Source of the DNA: Eustoma russellianum
Lineage: Eukaryota; Streptophyta; Magnoliopsida; Gentianales; Gentianaceae
Assembly: GCA_036186865.1 (NCBI GenBank)
Contig: AP025075.1
Location: 13,141,219-13,205,218, forward strand
Direction of reading: 5' to 3'
DNA: 64,000 nucleotides
The position numbers were made by a program, and so were the translations under genes. The notes below the pieces were generated by a model. That model worked only from the letters and a program-made list of their open reading frames with translations. It was not told the origin of the DNA and did no database searches. Position 1 is the first letter of the stretch, and each line of letters opens with the position of its first letter. Shown here piece by piece: positions 56,450 through 64,000 of the stretch.

Positions 56450-59400
56450 TCCTACCCCCCTTACAAAAAGTTTCGTCCTCGAAACTTGCGTATTACTTAG
56501 TCAACAACTTAGTACAGTCCTATATAACTCATTTACCTAGTTCATGACCGAACTAATATCCATTGCGTATTCCACTATGTTGACCATTACACGTTATCGG
56601 CGTAGGACTTCAATCCTCAAGATCATTCTTTGTATACGTACAAGGTAATTTCTAAATCCATTACTATTCGCTTGTTATAATCATAACCTAATCTTTTATA
56701 ACTTTAAAATCAGTTTAAGGGTATTGTCACCATATTGGGAGTTCCATACCTCAATCGTTAGTCTATAACGCATTTATATCTATGGTTATGACCTTCTGAA
56801 ATCAGTTCTTATGTGTACTACAATCTTTAACTTAACATCTTGTTCACACGACCATCCCTTAAATCCTATGCATGTTCACAATGTGTCTTATTCTAGTACG
56901 ATTCAATTTAGTCATCACTAGCATCCCAACAGATAATCTTGTCCTTTTAGAGTTCAATCCTTAACTTAATTCTCTATAGTTACAACTTATAAACTTCCAC
57001 TTATACCACTTGATGTGTATCATTCAACTTATTGCAGTCTACGATTTCGGATTCTTAAACTCATCATGTATGATTCATCCCCTAGATAATTAATCAACTA
57101 AGTATCCATTGAGTAAACCAATATGGTAATCATTGCATTCCTCGACATAGGACTAAGTCCTCGAAATTCCGTTCGTTTATAGTTACAACCTAGCTCTATG
57201 ATTATGCCCTTACTTTTTCAGAGATATCGATCAGCCTAATATACGAAATATATGTATCGACATATTTTTCTTCAAACGAAAGTGTAACTTATGTGGCCTT
57301 AGTTTAAATTATAACTAAATTGTTTAAAATACTATCATTCTATTTTGTAAACACAAGAGCCAAAATAATATATCTACTTGTTTTGGCAAAGCGTTGTTTC
57401 ACTTCACCTTAAAATAATGATATAACTTGTTCACAAAGTATTTCGGTGAAATTGCATTAAAACAGTTGAAAACTTAATAATATAAGATTTTATAAATCAA
57501 TTTGAATACGGTACTTTTCGTTCTCTAAAAGAAGTATATATTTTTGAATTTTTTTCCACAAAAGTCAAGTAAGTTCATCACAAGCGGATAAATAATTTCA
57601 AATACATTTTAATGTTAAAATGCTTGCAATATCAATGGCCGACAAGCAAAATTAATTTTGACAAGATAGTTGTAACTATGGATTTGAGAAATAATATAAG
57701 AAATACATATTCACATCAACCTCTCACAAGTTTTGCTCTTTTAAGGTCGTCAATGGAATTGAAAATTTTATTATCTTGATGTACAAGTACAGAAAAGAAT
57801 TTAACCTCATAAAGTTTAGTAGAGTAAAAAATGAGACTCAATAAAGTATTTTCGATTAATTTTTTTTGAAGTCACTGCAAAATATAAATATATTTTGGTG
57901 TAAGTACTTAAAATATTTGTCTGCCTGGAAAGTATCTCAGTCCAATATTTCGTATAATTATATAAATCTTCCTTATTCTCGAATAAGGTCTCCTCTGTTC
58001 AGGTTCTTCTAAATCGAACGTTTGTATACTCATGATAAAATCTTTAACTTAAATTGTCTAATCCTAGCATGGCAACTGAATATTGATTGACTTAAGGTAT
58101 TCTAATTCATCATGCTTTCACGCGCCACACTGATCCATCATAATTCTTTATTGGGTTATTTCAACTGCTAGTTTTAACCTAGTTAAATCCCATATGAAAA
58201 GCAACTGCTACTTGTTCATGCCTACTCTATAAATCCTACATCAAGCCGAATATTTCGATGTCAACACTTAACCCACAATTTTGTAATGATATCATTCCAA
58301 GGCACATATAATAGTCGATTCTCGCATGTCGCTGTCGATCAATACCTTTAATAAAACTAATATCATCGACCTATTTTGATAACACTATATTCAACATCTT
58401 AACCCTAGACTATAAGTTCCTTCGTACAATATCATTCACTAAACTCTACTGATCATAATACTTATAACTCGTTACTTAGTTTCTATCATGCTACTATAAA
58501 TCTCTCTTTTGTAGCTACAATCTCAACTTAGACTTAACGTGTTTCGATACTACTGTCAAAGTAGTGGCATGACCCTCTTCAGTTACTCTAAAAATACCGG
58601 GTCCCACACTGTAGTTATGGTACGGTAGCCTGAGTTACTGCCTCACCCATTAATATGTCAACTAATGTTTGCAGTAGGGCATTTTTGGTTAACATTAAAA
58701 ATTTATCCAAATTAATTATATAGTATTCAACTAAGATCACTAAAATCACGACTTAAGAGTTATGATCAAACTTAGATAAGGTAAGATTGTATATTATAGT
58801 CTAAGTATACATGTTCCTTAACCAATCAACTACTTAAGTTTAGGATCATAACTTCTTTCTACGATCGTTCTTAGTATCATCATTTCTTAAGTCTAAGATA
58901 AATCACAAAAAGTATATAATCGATAATTATGACTAAATCAGTACTTATGTCTAAAGTCAATTCTTAATCAAATCGTTACTTACGTCTAAGATCATGACTT
59001 ATGGGCAAGATCATCATTTAGTTTCTACGATCATAATCATGGCCTAAATCTACGTTTCCACCGTGGATCCGGAGTCATGCTCTGAAGATTGCACTGTCGG
59101 GTACGTAGCACTTCTTGAACTCATCCCGAATGTGGGTCTAAGTGATCAACAGTGTCAGTTGTTCCTACATCCTACGCCACCATTCCCCTGCATCTCATTG
59201 TAGCAGAATCATGGGTCCAACTGCAGTGGCGGTGGGGGCGGTCTCGCACCTGCTGTTTCAACAGCTTCTGCTGCTTTGCTAAGGTGTTTGTCATTGTGAT
59301 TATGGCGTCTTCATGTGCTTAGAGGACAACCCCTAGTTCTGGTGGGTATTACCAGCTTGTTGTCGTCTTGTCGACATTTTCTAGCATTGAGAACGGTCAA

Positions 59401-59679
59401 AAATATTCATTTATTTGAATTCACGCAAAGTTGGTGATATTTTAGGAATTTCAAGCCACTTATAGGGTGCATGCAGAAGTTCAGGGGTAAAACGGTAAAT
59501 AAATAAAGAAAAACGGAAGGAACACTCTCACAACCCTTAACCTAATCATAACTTAAGTATCAGATCATCACTTAAGTCTACTTTGTTTATTATGGGTAAA
59601 ATCGTCATTTTCGAGAAAGATCATAGCTTATGTCTAAGTGATCTAGTTAATCCTGCGTTTTCGAGGCGGATCTAGAGCC
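56450..59679 (-). other. Interior of degenerate gypsy element
   Basis: 3.2 kb of AT-rich sequence between LTR-A and LTR-B, starting with a reversed PPT and AAAAAGTTTCGTCCTCGAAAC. The only coding trace is a gag relic near 59040-59360. No RT or integrase was recognised, and no initiator-tRNA primer site lies next to LTR-B. Confidence 0.7.
59040..59360 (-). pseudogene. Gypsy gag relic
   Basis: Minus-strand pieces such as DEFKKCYVPDSAIF parallel EEYKKHYVPGSAIQ of the intact gypsy gag at 39800. An upstream KQQKLLKQQ-type Gln-rich stretch is also present. Heavily broken. Confidence 0.5.
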
Positions 59680-62321
59680 TATAGCGCCCTGCTCCCGTAC
59701 CCTAGCATCGAGAACAGTGCACCTGTTATATCTCGCTAAGGAGAATACAACGCGTCGTTCAAACTTCTTACATGTCAGAAATAACGTAGAAATTTTTCAT
59801 GGAAACGATCATTAAAAATTCAAATTCAATTTACAAATAATCCCAATATGAAAATAAATGAAACGTTTAGGGCTGACGAAACCCGATACATCAAATGAAA
59901 TCTAAAAGTCAGACACAAAAGAAATAAATCTGGTAATCCATCAAATGTCTCTAAATGTCTCGCAAAACTTCACTCTCCGAGCTAACACTTTCTGACTCGT
60001 CCTCTACGAGATTATAGTCAAACTCTGGCTCACCTGTAGAGGGAATGGTAGTAGGGGGTGAGTGATTTGGGAAAATGACCCGTAGGTTACCAATCTAATC
60101 TCAGAAAGGAACCATACTTACAAAATACATAAGCACGTAAGAAAAATAACAACAAATATATAAAGAAATAAAAACAACAATAACCGGAACATAAAATAAA
60201 CATCAACTGGTCCAATCGAATGCAATGCGCAACTTCGTGATGCATGTTCCTTCTCCCTATCGTGTCACACGCAACAACAACACTATCCCACACAATATGT
60301 TCTTTTCTTTTTCCATGACATGCTATGCATGACCCAGGTCCTGCTCTTCGCTCCGTAACGTGGAGTCAGCGGACAACGCTCCGTAACATGGAGTCAGCGT
60401 ACATCGCTTCGTAAAGTGGAGTCAACGCACATCGCTCCATAACGTGGAGTCAGCGTACATCGCTCTGTAACGTGGAGTCAGCGCACATCGCTCCGTAACG
60501 TGGAGTCAGTGTACATCGCTCCGTAACGTGTCCGTAATGTGGAGTCAGTGCCCCGAAGGTATGCAATGCAATGCACGTGCCATGAACGCTCCACACACAT
60601 AATCCATAATCCGGCGCATCCATGCTCCTATATATACCCGCGTCCATACATGTGCATATATACTTCCATGTATACCCCCGTTTTATTATAGTGTATTCAT
60701 ACTCATATATATACTCGCGCCCATACACGTGCATATATACTTGTAGGAATACCCTCATTTTATTAGTATTATTTTTATTTATTTAAATATATTTTTCTTA
60801 TATTTTCCACTATTTATTTACTATTTATTTAATTTTTTCTCATCTAATTCGATCACTTTAATTATTGAAAATGCCATAAAAATATTATTTTACATCACTT
60901 ATATTTTTCCTATCTTATATTAATTTTTCCGGGACTTTATCCTATTTTTCCTAAATTTTCTCTTATTATTTACTATTTATTATAATTAGTTAGACTAATT
61001 TTGAATGCATAAAATTAATAAGAATCCTTTATTTCAACATTCTATAATATTTTTGGAATTAATTGTTAATTTTTTGAAAATAATTTTTATTTTTTAAAAT
61101 TCTAAAATATTTTTCCTATTTATCATATTAAGTTAAATTAATTAAAAATTCATAAAATTAACAAAAATACTTTATATCACTATTTTATATTTTCTGAAAT
61201 TAATTAAACAATTTTTGTAATTAATTTCTAATTTTCTGGAATCTATTTCTAGTAATTAATATATTATTTATTATTTTCTGAAATTAATTTATCAAATTTT
61301 AAATTTATATTTCTGTCTGGTCCGGTCCGGTCCAATAGCGCAGACCATGCTAGCAGTCTGGTCCAGCGCGTAGCCCATACCCGATCAGCTGACTGGGTTT
61401 TTCTTTTCTTTTTATTCTAATTTTCTTCAAAAATTTATAACTTCTTCGTTTTAACTGTGATTGACCTCAAACCAGTTGCATTTGACTCATTATAACAAGA
61501 CGCACCCAATGGAACTAGACATGTCAGCGCGTGTCCGGGACGCGTCGTCAGAGGCGCGCATGGGCCCCATGCGCCACTCCTGAAATGCGTGCGTTTTGCG
61601 CACGCGCCGCCGTCCAGACCCACTTTTCGATTTCCGATTCAATGCCAACCTAATTTCCGGGCTATGTGACCTATTTATAAGGCTAATCATGCAATTTTCC
61701 CCCTAATCGCATAAAGATTCAACCTTTTAAATTTATTTCAACCCGTACGATCAACACCTTTCGCACACATACATATACTCAATCGTACAATATCAAAAGC
61801 ATGCATTTATATATAAAAACAAAATGAAAATAAAACAAAGTAAAATAAAGAAACCAACGCAAGTATGATTCACACACGAGGTGTAGGCAATCCGAGAAGA
61901 GGGAAAGGTAACCTACCACTTAAACGAGTATTTGCTAATTGGAAGGTTGGATTCGGTGTAGTTTTGCTAGACTTCCTCTCTTTTCTTCTCTCTTTTCCTT
62001 CTTCCTTTATTCCCTGTGTTCTCATGATTTTTTTTTCTCATATGGCAGTCGGCAATTTTGATGGAAAAGGGAGGGGAAGTCGTTTATAACACTGAAGGAA
62101 GATACGTTTGAAATATTAGGGATTTTAGGGTGGTTAGGATTTGATTTAAGGAAATCTAAATTTAAACTCAAAATTGAATTTATCTTCTACCAAAATTATC
62201 CCCCCATCCTTATCCCTTAATCACGTCAACCACACACAGACTACCTTTTATTTATGTTTTTTATTTATTTTATTTTATTATTATTACTGTTACTTTTATT
62301 TTTTCTTTACGGGTTCCAACA
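59680..62321 (-). repeat. Gypsy-type LTR-B (2.6 kb)
   Basis: Partner of LTR-A (start TATAGCGCCCTG, a mutated TGTAGCGCCCC; end GGGTTCCAACA). It contains the minisatellite at 60350-60545 and a TATA-like box at about 61671-61682. Its right side is again interior sequence rather than a flank. Confidence 0.88.
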
Positions 62322-62663
62322 TCCTACTCCCCTTACAAAAAGTTTCGTCCTCAAAACTTGCGTATTACGTAGTCAACAACTTAGTAGAGTCCTATATAAC
62401 TCATTTACCTAGTTCATGACCGAACTAATATCCATTGCATATTCCGCTATGTTGACCATTACACGTTATCAGCATAGGACTTCAATCCTCAAGATCATTC
62501 TTTGTATACGTACAAGGTAATTTCTAATTCCATTATTGTTTGCTTATTATAATCATAACCTAATCTTTTATAACTTTAAAATCAGTTTAAGGGTATTGTC
62601 ACCATACTGGGAGTTCCATACCTCAGTCGTTAGTCTATAACGCACTTATATCTATGGTTATGA
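62322..62663 (-). other. Second, truncated copy of the gypsy interior
   Basis: Repeats the first ~340 bases of 56450-59679 (TCCTACTCCCCTTACAAAAAG onward) and is then cut at GGTTATGA by LTR-C. This gives an LTR-interior-LTR-interior chain. Confidence 0.85.
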
Positions 62664-62880
62664 TGTAGCGCCCCGCTCCCGAGCCCTAGCCTCGGGAACA
62701 GTGCACCCGCCGTATCTCGCTAAGGAGAATACAAAGCGTCGAATCAATCTCTTACTTGTCAGAAATGACGTAGAAATTTTTTTCGCGGAAACGTAAATCA
62801 TAACTTAAATTAAACTCGAATAATTGTTATTACATCACTAAATAAAAAGAAGTCTGACAATAAAACAATAAAGAATGTCG
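62664..62880 (-). repeat. Truncated gypsy-type LTR-C
   Basis: Begins TGTAGCGCCCCGCTCCCGAG and continues AGTGCACCCGCCGTATCTCG, closer to the end of the intact gypsy LTR than LTR-A or LTR-B are. It is interrupted near 62880 by R1-type sequence. Confidence 0.75.
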
Positions 62881-64000
62881 GATCTGCAAGGCACCACTAG
62901 AAGGGGGGGTTGAATAGATGGTGCGGAAATTGTGGTTTTTAAAATTTCTTTAAACTTGAACAATTCAAGTTCTGAAAACAGATTCTGTTTTCAGGACCAG
63001 TTTTAAAACGTTTTTAAAACCAGGTTAGAGGTCTCAAAAAATTATGAAATTTTGAGATAACTTAGCCTCAGATGTTATGAGGGTCCCCTAAAAATTTCAA
63101 ATTAAAATTCAACCTTTAACCCCTTCAAAAACCGTTGGTACTCAGATTGTGCAAATCTGCCAGAAACGGTAGATTGTTTTGAAAAATTAATTCCTATTTG
63201 TGTGAACGTCAAAATGCTCTGAAAATTTAACCACTAACTCCTTATATACTATATTTAAATGGGTTGAAACAGTTTTGGAAAATTATTTTGGGAAGTAGGT
63301 CAACTACAATCAAAGTCGCAACCTTTGCAAGTCTGAATATCAGACTGCACTAGTCTCAGAACTTTTGATGTTTGATTGACTTATACTTATCCAAAAGGGT
63401 TGAAACTTGTGGCAAATTAACCCTAGAACGTGTAAGTATATTTCTGGAAATTTTCGTGATTTTTGAAATTCATTAACTATTTTTACGAATGCGAACAAGA
63501 AGGGTAATCAGTGCAGTAACTGAAAAGTAAATGCAGAAAGTAAATGGCACCAAGAATGTTATACTGGTTCGGTTATAAACAACCTACTCCAGTGTTCAAG
63601 GAACACCTTCCTTGGTTCACACTAATCATACACACGCAGTATACCTTACCACAGGGTTGATAGAGTTACACCTAACTCCAACCCTTTACAAACCTTGTAT
63701 TGTAAGTACAACTCACACGAATATCACCACCTTGCTAGAATGAAGATTGATCACACATTGATCAATCTTTTACAAAGATATATGAATGGTGGTTTATCTC
63801 AAGCCTATTCAAGATTGAAAGATATGAAAACAATAGGCTTTTACAAGAAGAGAGAAAGAAAGAAGATGTAGTAGAAGAAGAGCTAGGCTTTTTGATCTCT
63901 TTGAATTGCAATGCTTGTTCTTGTTTTGTTTAATCTCTTCTCTTCTCTTTTAATGTGCAGGCCGTCCCTTGTGTAGTGCCTTCCCCTCTTGAAAATTATC
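62880..64000. repeat. R1 repeat family, longest copy
   Basis: Starts near GCACCACTAGAAGGGGGGGT followed by TGAATAG, a start often seen in plant LTRs. It runs through the TATACTGGTTCGGTT block and the purine-rich block to the window end. The parts after 63370 align with 12291-12960 and 1-370. No coding content was found. Confidence 0.65.

Overview
This is a plant nuclear window, almost certainly from a dicot-like genome with large repeat-rich intergenic blocks. It is AT-rich and shows GT..AG introns and plant-specific transposon families: an En/Spm (CACTA) DNA transposon with tnp2-type and TNPA-type genes, Ty3/gypsy chromovirus and Ty1/copia LTR elements, and L1-type LINEs. No complete host gene was found. 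Host sequence survives only as exon fragments: a UBP12/13-like ubiquitin protease (two copies), a DDI1-like aspartic-protease protein, and one unidentified candidate exon. I could not identify the species.

Layout. 1-30186 is one direct tandem segmental duplication. Copy 1 is 1-12290 (its first ~0.3 kb lies before the window) and copy 2 is 12291-30186. Each copy is about 7.4 kb once later insertions are removed. Copy 1 received a minus-strand, non-coding LTR retrotransposon at 4047-9170, with 5-bp duplication CATCA and the empty site preserved in copy 2. Copy 2 received a 10.46-kb CACTA element at 18465-28924, inserted inside the UBP12/13-like exon, with the empty site preserved in copy 1. The CACTA element is the richest part of the window. 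It holds a tnp2-type transposase gene (21088-24843), a TNPA-type gene with a transposase_24 domain (25110-28228), and two related small coiled-coil ORFs on the opposite strand (19035-19366 and 20183-20524). Blocks of the same GCGACGAA/CGTCGGT motif that fills the element ends separate most of these genes.

From about 30573 to 47510 lies a minus-strand L1-type LINE. It is interrupted by a 5'-truncated copia element (32581-36140, minus) and a gypsy chromovirus of the Tekay/Del type (37141-46005, plus; TSD ATATC, PBS, PPT, 1.9-kb LTRs). The gypsy pol carries two intron-like insertions. Then follow a decayed copia (47940-49570, plus), the DDI1-like fragment (about 50066-50205, minus), the 3' end of a second LINE (50690-52480, plus), and a third, partial and diverged copy of part of the duplicated segment (53037-53358). 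The rest is a pile of minus-strand gypsy-type LTRs (53476-62880), followed by another copy of the repeat that also starts both duplication units (62880-64000).

A caution on all coding calls. In the CACTA genes and in the gypsy gag/pro, every frame change I could resolve runs in the same direction, a single missing base. The two gypsy LTRs differ mainly by 1-base indels. This looks more like consensus deletion errors than biological decay, so the CACTA and gypsy elements may be more intact in the real chromosome than they appear here.
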